Shown: positions 1 through 5,420, counted from the first letter of the stretch. The stretch: DNA of 6,109 nucleotides from Kiritimatiellia bacterium (GCA_017508315.1 JAFVZE010000069.1:1-6109); one strand, 5' to 3'. Translations and numbers: made by a program. Notes: generated by a model from the letters alone, not told the origin.

Positions 1-101
1 ACCCGAAGTCGGGCATTTGTCCGCCTAAGGTGTGGGTGGTGATTGGGATGAAGTCGTAACAAGGTAACCGTTGGGGAACCAGCGGTTGGATCACCTCCTT
101 T
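1..101 (+). rRNA. rrs: 16S ribosomal RNA, 3' end (partial)
   Basis: This is the last ~100 nt of a small-subunit rRNA gene, cut by the left edge of the window. It contains the near-universal decoding-site strand (GAAGTCGTAACAAGGTAACC, 50–69), helix 45 with the GGAA tetraloop at 75–78, whose two adenines are the usual KsgA dimethylation targets, and the anti-Shine-Dalgarno CACCTCCTT at 92–100. In helix 45 the pair that is A–U in E. coli (1513/1522) is T72–A81 here, a compensatory change that keeps the stem. This argues for a functional gene rather than a decayed copy. The 3' end is placed at about 101 by analogy with the E. coli terminus. No 23S or tRNA gene follows. Confidence 0.97.
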
Positions 102-109
102 CTAAGGAG
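95..109 (+). repeat. Hairpin pairing the anti-SD with the trailer
   Basis: CTCCTT (95–100) and AAGGAG (104–109) form a perfect 6-bp inverted repeat around a TCT loop. In the unprocessed transcript this would pair the anti-Shine-Dalgarno sequence of the 16S with its own trailer. Similar CCTCCTTTCTAAGGA junctions occur in other bacteria, from memory of Bacillus and Clostridium spacers, so this is probably a general pre-rRNA feature. Cleavage at the mature end would free the anti-SD. Confidence 0.7.
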
Positions 110-114
110 AAACA

Positions 115-179
115 GGGAGAGTTAAATAATGTTTGAATGTTTGAATGATCGAATGTTTGAAACGAAATAACTCTGTCCC
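115..179 (+). repeat. Trailer stem-loop enclosing the octamer array
   Basis: Positions 115–124 (GGGAGAGTTA) can pair with 168–179 (TAACTCTGTCCC). This gives 7 bp, a 2-nt bulge (GT, 175–176) and 3 more G–C pairs. The loop of about 43 nt contains the octamer repeats. It lies in the transcribed trailer between the 16S end and the terminator and could be an RNase processing structure. The pairing was read by eye; its stability has not been calculated. Confidence 0.5.
131..162 (+). repeat. Four-copy octamer array (GTTTGAAT)
   Basis: There are four abutting 8-bp units: GTTTGAAT (131–138), GTTTGAAT (139–146), GATCGAAT (147–154, two changes) and GTTTGAAA (155–162, one change). No spacers separate them, so this is not a CRISPR array. 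The unit is AT-rich, unlike the surrounding genes, and sits in the loop of the 115–179 stem in the 16S trailer. It may be a slipped-strand duplication. No function is known to me. Confidence 0.75.
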
Positions 180-196
180 GAAGGTGAAACTCACGC

Positions 197-238
197 AAAC
201 ATCTGTTCCAGGTCTCTTCCATAGATACATGGATGTTT
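197..238 (+). repeat. Third trailer stem-loop
   Basis: AAACATC (197–203) and GATGTTT (232–238) are perfect 7-bp inverted repeats separated by 28 nt. They lie just before the terminator and are probably another fold of the 16S trailer. Alternative pairings with neighbouring GGTGAAAC (183–190) are possible, so the exact fold is uncertain. Confidence 0.4.
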
Positions 239-257
239 CAAGCACCGTTTCGAAGGC

Positions 258-300
258 GAAAAGGCCGCGCTTGGGATAAGCGCGGCCTTTTCCGTTTCAG
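258..300 (+). terminator. Intrinsic terminator of the 16S transcript
   Basis: AAAAGGCCGCGCTT (259–272) and AAGCGCGGCCTTTT (278–291) pair perfectly around the 5-nt loop GGGAT, with G258–C292 adding a fifteenth pair. The stem has a G/C-only core flanked by A–T pairs, and its 3' arm runs into T-rich sequence (CCTTTTCCGTTT). Placed 157 nt after the 16S end, it should end the rRNA transcript here. That is the main evidence that this 16S is not in a 16S–23S–5S operon. The A/T-flanked stem could also stop transcription from the opposite strand, but no gene converges on it. Confidence 0.9.
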
Positions 301-365
301 TCTGCCGTTGCGGCGATGCGCGGGATTTGACGTTTTTTTTTTACCTGGGCAATGATATTTTCCAA

Positions 366-394
366 TGGCGGAAAGCGCTTATCTATGGTACAAT
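366..394 (+). promoter_or_regulatory. Probable promoter with extended -10
   Basis: TACAAT (389–394) differs from TATAAT at one base and is preceded by TG at 386–387 with one intervening base, giving an extended -10 (TGGTACAAT). A -35 at the 17-bp spacing would be TGGCGG (366–371), a weak match, which fits with reliance on the extended -10. Transcription would begin near 401 and give a leader of about 54 nt before the ATG at 455. It lies downstream of the rRNA terminator and upstream of the six-gene series, so it is the likely promoter of that operon. Assumes a sigma-70-type consensus. Confidence 0.6.
370..383 (+). promoter_or_regulatory. Candidate LacI/GalR-family operator
   Basis: The segment contains GAAAGCGCTT (371–380) with the perfect palindrome AAGCGCTT (373–380). 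This matches the left and central part of the LacI/GalR/CcpA consensus TGAAANCGNTTTCA, including the diagnostic central CG. The outer right half (ATC) does not match. It lies between the proposed -35 and -10, an ideal place for repression. The first genes downstream look like sugar metabolism, which agrees with such a regulator, but no regulator gene is in the window. Confidence 0.4.
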
Positions 395-441
395 ACCAAG
401 AAACGCACGGAGCACGGGCTGAGGATGTTCCGGCGGAAAAC

Positions 442-447
442 GGAAAG
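442..447 (+). promoter_or_regulatory. Ribosome binding site of the Tat oxidoreductase
   Basis: GGAAAG lies 7 nt before the ATG at 455. It supports this start over the in-frame ATGs at 365 and 425. The ATG at 365 lies upstream of the predicted transcription start (about 401) and so could not be used from that promoter. Confidence 0.5.
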
Positions 448-454
448 CATCAAG

Positions 455-1822
455 ATGAAAACAACAAGAAGGGATCTGCTGAAAGCCGGTGCGGCGTTCG
501 GCGCGTTCAATATAATTCCGGCGAAGGTGCTCTGGGGCGCCGATGCCCCGTCCAATCAGATAACGCGAGCGGTCATTGGTTGCGGCGGCATTTCCAAGAG
601 CGGCAATCATCTTCCGTACAAGGGGTCGCGTCTGGTGGGACTCTGCGATCCCGATCTCCTGCGTGTTTCCGAGGGACTTGTCTTCGCGGAGAAGCATGGT
701 TTCGGCAAGGTCAAGGCGTATGCGGATTTCATAAAACTCCTGGAGGATCCGGGGGTGGATGTGGTCCACATCTGCACTCCGCCGCACTGGCACGGCGTTC
801 AGAGCGTGATGGCCGCGCGCGCCGGCAAGGATATCTGGTGCGAGAAGCCGATGACCCGCACGGTCGGCGAAGGCAAGCGCGTGATGGAATACGTCAAATC
901 CAAGGGACGGATGTTCCGTCTCAACACCTGGTTCCGCTTCAAGGATCCTTTTTACGGTTTCGGAACTCCGGTCAAGCCCGTGCGTCAGGTGGTGGAGAAC
1001 GGCCTTGTCAGCGATCCCGGCCGGCCGGTGCGCTGCGTGTTCGGCGCCGGACAGGGCTTCAGCTGGAAGTTCTTCTGGTCCGGGAGGGTGAATCTCGAGC
1101 CGCAGCCGTGCCCGCGTACCTTCGATTGGGACATGTGGCTCGGACCCGCGCCGTGGAAACCCTACAACAAACACCGCACCCACGGCACTTTCCGCGGCTA
1201 CTGGGACTACGACGCCGGAGGATTGGGAGACATGGCCCAGCACTATCTCGATCCGCTGCAGTATCTTCTCTGCAAGGATGACACCAGCCCGGTCAAGGTC
1301 GAGTACGTCGGACCGAAGCAGCACCCGGAAGTCGTCGGACGCTTCGACCGCATAACGCTGACCTACGCCGACGGAACCGAGGTTATTCTCGACGGCGACG
1401 AATCGCTCAGGAACGAGCCTTTCCTCTCCGGCAACAAGGCCACGATCTGGCCCTGCAGGACGGCCGACGGAAAGGTCCGCAACTGGACGACCGCCGAGCA
1501 GGCCAAAAGTCAGATGTTCGGAATGTTCGACGCTTCCGGCAGGGAGATGGACGTGCGCTCGCTCCTCAAGGAACTTCCCGAGCCCGCGCCGCAGCAGACC
1601 GACTTCATGGACTCGGTCCGTACGCGCAAGCGGTTCTGTCTGAACGAGGAGACCGGCTTCCGCTCCTGCACCATGTTCAATCTCGCCATCGTCGCCGAGC
1701 GTCTCGGCCGCGGTTTCGAGTTCGATCCGGTGACGCTCAGGGCGAAGAACGACATCGCCGCCGACAGGTTCCTCTACCAGTCGATGCGCAGTCCGTGGGA
1801 TAAAGAGTTCTGCAAGGCCTAA
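455..1822 (+). CDS. Tat-exported Gfo/Idh/MocA family oxidoreductase
   Basis: A 455-residue protein of the Gfo/Idh/MocA superfamily, NAD(P)-dependent enzymes that act on sugars, polyols or their derivatives. It starts with a twin-arginine signal (TTRRDLLKAG, residues 3–12) and a weakly hydrophobic stretch to about residue 29. Ala29-Asp-Ala31 is a possible cleavage site, though proline at +1 disfavours cutting. The Rossmann fold follows: β1 loop GCGGIS (42–47), Asp65 at the end of β2 (GLCDPD), HICTPPHWH (105–113) and the family motif EKP (130–132), whose lysine is catalytic in relatives. The C-terminal domain has DWDMWLGPAPW (224–234) and GDMAQHYLD (258–266), with His263 as the likely catalytic-site histidine. 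Like Zymomonas Gfo it would carry its cofactor through the Tat system. Alternative: a GH109-like NAD-dependent glycosidase. The substrate cannot be read from the sequence. The start at 455 was chosen because it puts the twin arginines at residues 5–6. Confidence 0.9.
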   Translation: MKTTRRDLLKAGAAFGAFNIIPAKVLWGADAPSNQITRAVIGCGGISKSGNHLPYKGSRLVGLCDPDLLRVSEGLVFAEKHGFGKVKAYADFIKLLEDPGVDVVHICTPPHWHGVQSVMAARAGKDIWCEKPMTRTVGEGKRVMEYVKSKGRMFRLNTWFRFKDPFYGFGTPVKPVRQVVENGLVSDPGRPVRCVFGAGQGFSWKFFWSGRVNLEPQPCPRTFDWDMWLGPAPWKPYNKHRTHGTFRGYWDYDAGGLGDMAQHYLDPLQYLLCKDDTSPVKVEYVGPKQHPEVVGRFDRITLTYADGTEVILDGDESLRNEPFLSGNKATIWPCRTADGKVRNWTTAEQAKSQMFGMFDASGREMDVRSLLKELPEPAPQQTDFMDSVRTRKRFCLNEETGFRSCTMFNLAIVAERLGRGFEFDPVTLRAKNDIAADRFLYQSMRSPWDKEFCKA

Positions 1823-1842
1823 TCAGGAAAGGATCTTTCTTC

Positions 1843-2403
1843 ATGAAAAAGATATTGACGGCAATTCTGTTCGCGGCCGCGTTTCAGGCGCTTGCCGCGG
1901 ATGACAAACTCAACGACATGAAGCCGGAAGCGGCCAAGGGTGCGGAGGCCCCCACGGGAGCCGAATGGCAGGATGCCAACGGCGACAGACTCGCGGCCGA
2001 AACCTCCGACGGGGCGCTTGCCGCGGCTGTGGCCGACACGGCAAGCGCGAAGGCGCTGCTGGGCAAACTCAAGGGCGCCTATCTCACCGATGCGCTGGTC
2101 GCCAGCAAGATCGCGGCGGTTACTCAGTACGTGATGATCGGAGCCGATGCCGCGTGGTACGAGTTCTGGCGCACTTCCCGCTCCGGCGAACGCGAGCTTT
2201 GGAGCGAGGCGCTTCTTTCGGTGGCGGCGGAGGCCAAAGACCCTTATATCCAGCAGTTCTGTCTGGATCAGCTGCGCTGGTGCGGAAAGTGTTCGCAGTC
2301 GGCAAAAGTCAGGGGCATCGCTTCCGCGGCCGGGGCGAAGGAAGTCCGGGAATTTGCGTTTCTCGTCGCGCGCGAACTTGAATCCTGTCCTTCTTCCCTT
2401 TGA
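1843..2403 (+). CDS. Small secreted, probably all-helical protein
   Basis: I do not recognise this 186-residue protein. Residues 1–18 are a clear Sec signal peptide (KK, hydrophobic LTAILFAAAF, ALA cleavage box), so the mature form starts near Ala19. An Ala/Glu/Asp-rich linker (about 20–65) is followed by a helix-rich part (about 66–180). Its phrasing (DPYIQQFCLDQLRWCG, then EVREFAFLVARELE) recalls HEAT-like or other helical repeats. Four cysteines are present (140, 147, 150, 182); 147 and 150 form WCGKC, which looks like a thioredoxin active site but lacks the surrounding βαβ context, so a structural disulphide or metal site is as likely. The start is backed by AGGAAAGGA (1825–1833), 9 nt before the ATG. 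It sits 20 bp after the Tat oxidoreductase and 9 bp before the next one, so it probably shares their pathway. It could be a periplasmic partner, but that is a guess. Confidence 0.8.
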   Translation: MKKILTAILFAAAFQALAADDKLNDMKPEAAKGAEAPTGAEWQDANGDRLAAETSDGALAAAVADTASAKALLGKLKGAYLTDALVASKIAAVTQYVMIGADAAWYEFWRTSRSGERELWSEALLSVAAEAKDPYIQQFCLDQLRWCGKCSQSAKVRGIASAAGAKEVREFAFLVARELESCPSSL

Positions 2404-2412
2404 CATATCGAC

Positions 2413-3624
2413 ATGAAAAAACTTAAAGCGGTTATTCTCGGCGCCGGATATCGCGGACGGGCGTATGCCGAGTATGCGCTCGCCCATCCGGATCAGCTTG
2501 AAATCGTCGGAGTCGCCGATCCGGTGCAGGCGCAGGTCATTCCCGCCGCCAGATACTGGAGCGACTGGCGCGACTGTCTCGAGGATCGTCCCGAGGCCGA
2601 TGTCGTCATGATCACCATGCCGGACTCGCTCCATTACGAGCCGGCGCTGATGGCGCTGGAGACGGGGTATCATCTGCTGCTGGAAAAGCCGATTTCTCCG
2701 ACGGAACAGGAGTGCCGCGACGTAATCGCCAAGGCGCTCGAAAAAAAACGGCTGGTGATAGTCGGGCACATTCTGCGGTACACCGCGTATTTCGGGCACA
2801 TCAAGGCGCTGATCGACTCCGGCGAACTCGGAGAGGTGGTTTCGATCGCCCATCAGGAATCCGCCGGATTCTGGAAGGTCGCGCATTCGTACGTCCGCGG
2901 GAACTGGGCGAATTCCAAGAAGTCTTCGCCGATAATCCTCGCGAAATGCTCGCACGATATCGATCTCTTCGTCTGGTGGCTCGGGCGCAAGTGCAGGAAG
3001 GTCACAAGCTTCGGATCGATAAAACTGTTCCGGAAGGAGATGATGCCCAAGGGCGCCGCGAAGCGCTGCGTCGACTGTCCGCCTTCGATCGAGAAGCGCT
3101 GCGTGTGGAGCGCGCGCAACATGTACGTTCGGCATGACGAACTCAAATATCTTTTCGCCGACCATTCCGACGAGGCGATGGAGAAACTGATAGAGGATAC
3201 GGAATACGGAAACTGCGTCTATCAGACCGACAACGACGTTCCCGATCACCAGACGGTGACGATGGAGTTTGACGGCGGCGCCACGGTTAGCCATGTGATG
3301 ACCGGTTTCACCGACCGCAACGTGCGCACGACCCGCATCGCGCTTACGCGCGGCGAAATCGTGGGCGACGGCGAGAACCTCGACATCTGCCGGTTCGACG
3401 GCAATCCGGTGGAGACGGGGGTCCCCTCGGTGTACCGTCTGCCCAATCCGTCGCGTCACGGCGGCGGCGATTTCAATCTCGTCTCCGAGCTGGTGCGCAT
3501 CCTGCGCCGCGGCGACGAGGAGGAGATACGGCAGACCACGGAAGAGTCTCTGCAAAGCCATCTGATCTGTTTCGCGGCGGAAAAATCGCGCCTCTCCGGC
3601 GGTAAAGTCATCGAGATAAACTGA
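2413..3624 (+). CDS. Cytoplasmic Gfo/Idh/MocA family oxidoreductase
   Basis: A 403-residue oxidoreductase without a signal peptide, so cytoplasmic. The N-terminal Rossmann domain shows GAGYRG (10–15, full GxGxxG), Asp36 ending β2 (GVADP), MITMPDSLH (66–74) and EKP (91–93). The C-terminal α/β domain has KCSHDIDLFVWWLG (178–191), with His181 as the probable catalytic histidine. A cysteine cluster at 219, 222 and 230 (Cx2Cx7C, in RCVDCPP and KRCVWSA) matches what I recall of one subfamily of these dehydrogenases and may bind a metal or be structural. The segment after β2 (residues 37–49) seems about ten residues shorter than usual. The ATG lies 9 nt after the previous stop and has no recognisable Shine-Dalgarno, so translation may depend on coupling to the upstream gene. 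Likely oxidises a sugar or polyol derivative; substrate unknown. It is clearly different in sequence from the Tat-exported member, so not a recent duplicate. Confidence 0.92.
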   Translation: MKKLKAVILGAGYRGRAYAEYALAHPDQLEIVGVADPVQAQVIPAARYWSDWRDCLEDRPEADVVMITMPDSLHYEPALMALETGYHLLLEKPISPTEQECRDVIAKALEKKRLVIVGHILRYTAYFGHIKALIDSGELGEVVSIAHQESAGFWKVAHSYVRGNWANSKKSSPIILAKCSHDIDLFVWWLGRKCRKVTSFGSIKLFRKEMMPKGAAKRCVDCPPSIEKRCVWSARNMYVRHDELKYLFADHSDEAMEKLIEDTEYGNCVYQTDNDVPDHQTVTMEFDGGATVSHVMTGFTDRNVRTTRIALTRGEIVGDGENLDICRFDGNPVETGVPSVYRLPNPSRHGGGDFNLVSELVRILRRGDEEEIRQTTEESLQSHLICFAAEKSRLSGGKVIEIN

Positions 3625-3626
3625 GG
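3623..3626 (+). promoter_or_regulatory. Ribosome binding site of the NAD kinase
   Basis: GAGG overlaps the stop codon of the upstream oxidoreductase and lies 6 nt before the GTG at 3633. It supports this non-ATG start and translational coupling of the two genes. Confidence 0.55.
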
Positions 3627-3632
3627 CCTCAG

Positions 3633-4496
3633 GTGACGGTGAAGACAGTCCGTTTTTACGTCAACGACCGGAAGCCCCGCGCCGGTGCGGTGGCCGCGGA
3701 ACTGTCGGAGTTCGCGGCCGGAATCGGATTGGCGGTGGTCGAAGACGCTGCCGCGGACGTGGTGCTGGTGCTCGGCGGCGACGGAACCATGCTTCGTGCC
3801 GTGCACGAGTTTCCGGACGTGCCGGTTCTCGGACTGAACCTCGGAGGCTTGGGTTATCTCGCCAGCGTGGGGGAAGATGATTTCCGGCGAGCCCTTGAGA
3901 TGCTTCGCGGGGGAGAATTCAAGGTCGCGGTCCGTTCGGCGCTGACGGTGCGCAAAGTATCCCGCGACGGGGCCGTCGGTGACGGAGCCGCGGCGGCGGC
4001 GCTCAACGATGTCGTGGTCATGCGCGAAATGTCCGGACATGCGGCCATTCTCGATCTGTCGGTTGACGCAAAGCGCCCCACGAGATATCTCGCCGACGGA
4101 ATAGTGGTCGCCACGCCGACCGGTTCGACCGCCTATTCGCTTTCCGCCGGAGGACCGGTTCTGATGCCGGATTCCGGCAGTTTCGTGGTAACTCCCATGA
4201 ATCCCCACGCGCTCGGCGTAAGACCGCTGGTTGTCGGCGACGGTGCGGTGCTCACGGTGATGTCCCGCTCGCGCAGCGACGGCGAGGCGGCCAAAATCGG
4301 GGTTTACGCCGACGGCGAAAACGCGTTCATGCTTGAGGACGGCGAGGTGCTCGAAATCTCCAAGTCGCCGGACGGAGTGGCGATGGTGGAGCTTGACGGC
4401 TACGATCCGTACGAAGTGCTTGCGCGGAAACTCGGCTGGTCGGGATCCTGCGTCCCGGGCGGGACTCCGGAAAGGAGAGATTCCGATGAAGATTGA
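3633..4496 (+). CDS. nadK: NAD kinase
   Basis: A 287-residue NAD kinase, which phosphorylates NAD to NADP in the cytoplasm and is the only usual route to NADP. Length is normal for the family. Diagnostic motifs are present in order: LGGDGTML (47–54, diacylglycerol-kinase-type GGDGT phosphate site), LNLGGLGYL (68–76), ALNDVVV (123–129), the substrate loop ATPTGSTAYSLSAGGP (160–175) and YADGEN (225–230). Two positions differ from the common form: ND where NE is usual, and DGE where DGQ is usual. Both are conservative changes. The GTG start is backed by GAGG 6 nt upstream and leaves the usual short distance to GGDGT; starting later would lose β1. The gene begins 8 bp after a Gfo/Idh/MocA gene, and its end overlaps the next gene by 11 bp. 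The C-terminal tail (about 272–287) is polar and probably unstructured. Confidence 0.96.
   Translation: MTVKTVRFYVNDRKPRAGAVAAELSEFAAGIGLAVVEDAAADVVLVLGGDGTMLRAVHEFPDVPVLGLNLGGLGYLASVGEDDFRRALEMLRGGEFKVAVRSALTVRKVSRDGAVGDGAAAAALNDVVVMREMSGHAAILDLSVDAKRPTRYLADGIVVATPTGSTAYSLSAGGPVLMPDSGSFVVTPMNPHALGVRPLVVGDGAVLTVMSRSRSDGEAAKIGVYADGENAFMLEDGEVLEISKSPDGVAMVELDGYDPYEVLARKLGWSGSCVPGGTPERRDSDED
4473..4478 (+). promoter_or_regulatory. Ribosome binding site of the nucleoside kinase
   Basis: AGGAGA, within AAAGGAGAGA, lies 7 nt before the ATG at 4486. It is the best Shine-Dalgarno in the window and is complementary to the anti-SD at 94–98. It fixes the start of the kinase inside the last codons of nadK and excludes the longer open frame reaching back to 4333. 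Confidence 0.85.
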
Positions 4497-5412
4497 AGAA
4501 CTCAATCGCGCCGTCGAAGACGGCTCGATCGATGAAATGATCCGGGTCGCGGAAGCGCGTCAGCGCAAGGAGCTTTCGAAGATCGCCGACCGGATATGCG
4601 AAGACGCTCGGATCCGTCTGGTGCTGATTTCCGGAGCGTCGTCGGCAGGCAAGACGACCACCGCCACGCGGCTTTGCACCCAGTTGCGCGTCAACTACCG
4701 CTGTGCGTTCCACATGTCGACCGACGATTATTTCGTGGGCGACAAACGCAATCCCCGCGATGAAAACGGCGAACTCGACTACGAGCACGTTCAATGCGTG
4801 GACATTCCGATGCTGGTCGACGATCTGAACGCGCTCATGTCGGGACGGACCGTCAGCCGGCGACGGTTCGATTTCGTGAAGCACGAGGGATATTTCTCCG
4901 GCGAGACTCTGCGCGTGCCCGAAGGCGGGATCATGGTGCTTGAAGGAATTCATTCGCTCAATCCTCTGCTCACCGAGGGAGTGCCCGAAGAGTCGAAGTT
5001 CAAGGTTTTCATCGCCCCGGAGCCGTCGATAGACGTGTTCGGAGGCATCAGACCGAAGTCTTCCGAAGCGCGGCTTCTGCGCAGGCTGGTCCGCGACCGT
5101 CAGTTCCGCAAGGTGGGACCGGCGGAAACGTTCAGGATGTGGCCGAAGGTGCTCGCCGGGGAGCGCAGATGGATTGAACCGTTCAGCGGGAACGCCGATG
5201 TCAGGTTTGATTCGTATCTCGAATATGAATTGGCGGTGCTCAAACCGTATGTGGGCGGGTTGCTCGAGCGCGCGCGGGTCGAACTCGGGGAACTTCCCGA
5301 AATCATGAACATGATCAGACTGCTTTCGCCGGTTCTGCCGGTTTCTTCCGCGGTCGTGCCCGGCGATTCGATTCTGCGGGAGGCCATCGGCAACAGTCAG
5401 CTCGAATATTGA
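4486..5412 (+). CDS. Uridine kinase-like P-loop nucleoside kinase
   Basis: A 308-residue P-loop kinase of the uridine kinase/phosphoribulokinase family, expected to phosphorylate a nucleoside such as uridine with ATP or GTP in salvage. It has a helical lead-in (VAEARQRKELSKIADRI, 21–37), Walker A GASSAGKTT (50–58), STDDYF (78–83), RDENGELDYE (91–100), RFDF (127–130), the Walker B-like VLEGIHSLNP (151–160), ARLLRRLVRD (195–204) and a C-terminal VPGDSILREAIG (291–302). These match, in order, the C-terminal half of the ~550-residue proteins in which a TGS/threonyl-tRNA-synthetase-like part precedes the kinase. Here that part is absent, and the upstream frame is occupied by nadK. The stretch 182–194 lacks the HNR-type signature usual before RLLRR and seems two residues longer. 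The start overlaps the end of nadK by 11 bp. The exact substrate is uncertain. Confidence 0.88.
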   Translation: MKIEELNRAVEDGSIDEMIRVAEARQRKELSKIADRICEDARIRLVLISGASSAGKTTTATRLCTQLRVNYRCAFHMSTDDYFVGDKRNPRDENGELDYEHVQCVDIPMLVDDLNALMSGRTVSRRRFDFVKHEGYFSGETLRVPEGGIMVLEGIHSLNPLLTEGVPEESKFKVFIAPEPSIDVFGGIRPKSSEARLLRRLVRDRQFRKVGPAETFRMWPKVLAGERRWIEPFSGNADVRFDSYLEYELAVLKPYVGGLLERARVELGELPEIMNMIRLLSPVLPVSSAVVPGDSILREAIGNSQLEY

Positions 5413-5420
5413 ACGCACAT

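Larger units (their letters stand above)
102..454 (+). other. 16S trailer plus promoter region, no gene
   Basis: This 353-bp stretch lies between the 16S end and the first coding sequence. No tRNA, 5S or 23S sequence is visible in it and no credible open frame. The left part (102–296) is the 16S trailer, AT-richer than the genes around it, with three potential stem-loops, a small octamer array and an intrinsic terminator. The right part (297–454) carries the promoter and possible operator of the downstream operon, and a T10 tract. The separate elements are listed individually. Confidence 0.85.

Noticed and set aside
131..162. CRISPR-like direct repeats
   Set aside because: The units are 8 bp and directly abutting, with no spacers, and there are no cas genes nearby.
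102..296. A tRNA or small RNA gene in the 16S trailer
   Set aside because: No T-arm (GGTTCGAATCC-like) or cloverleaf could be built, and no CCA end is present. The stems are better explained as trailer folds.
303..342. Second terminator made of the GCCG/CGGC hairpin and the T10 tract
   Set aside because: The 4-bp stem (304–307/311–314) is weak and ends 18 nt before the T tract, so it does not have terminator geometry.
365..454. N-terminal extension of 30 residues for the Tat oxidoreductase
   Set aside because: It would bury the twin-arginine signal inside the protein, and the ATG at 365 lies upstream of the predicted transcription start. The ATG at 455 has its own GGAAAG site.
352..1281. 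Plus-strand frame of 309 codons overlapping the Tat oxidoreductase
   Set aside because: It is a shadow of the real gene in another frame. The product is Arg/Gly/Ser-rich with no family motif, while the real frame shows complete Rossmann and EKP motifs.
1819..3561. Long open frame on the minus strand (580 codons) across the secreted protein and the second oxidoreductase
   Set aside because: It lies opposite two well-supported genes in a GC-rich region where antisense frames stay open by codon bias. Its product is arginine/histidine-rich and has no recognisable domain.
4333..4485. N-terminal extension of 51 residues for the nucleoside kinase
   Set aside because: The extension is Arg/Ser/Trp-rich, lies wholly within nadK in another frame and does not resemble a TGS domain. 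The Shine-Dalgarno at 4473–4478 fixes the start at 4486.
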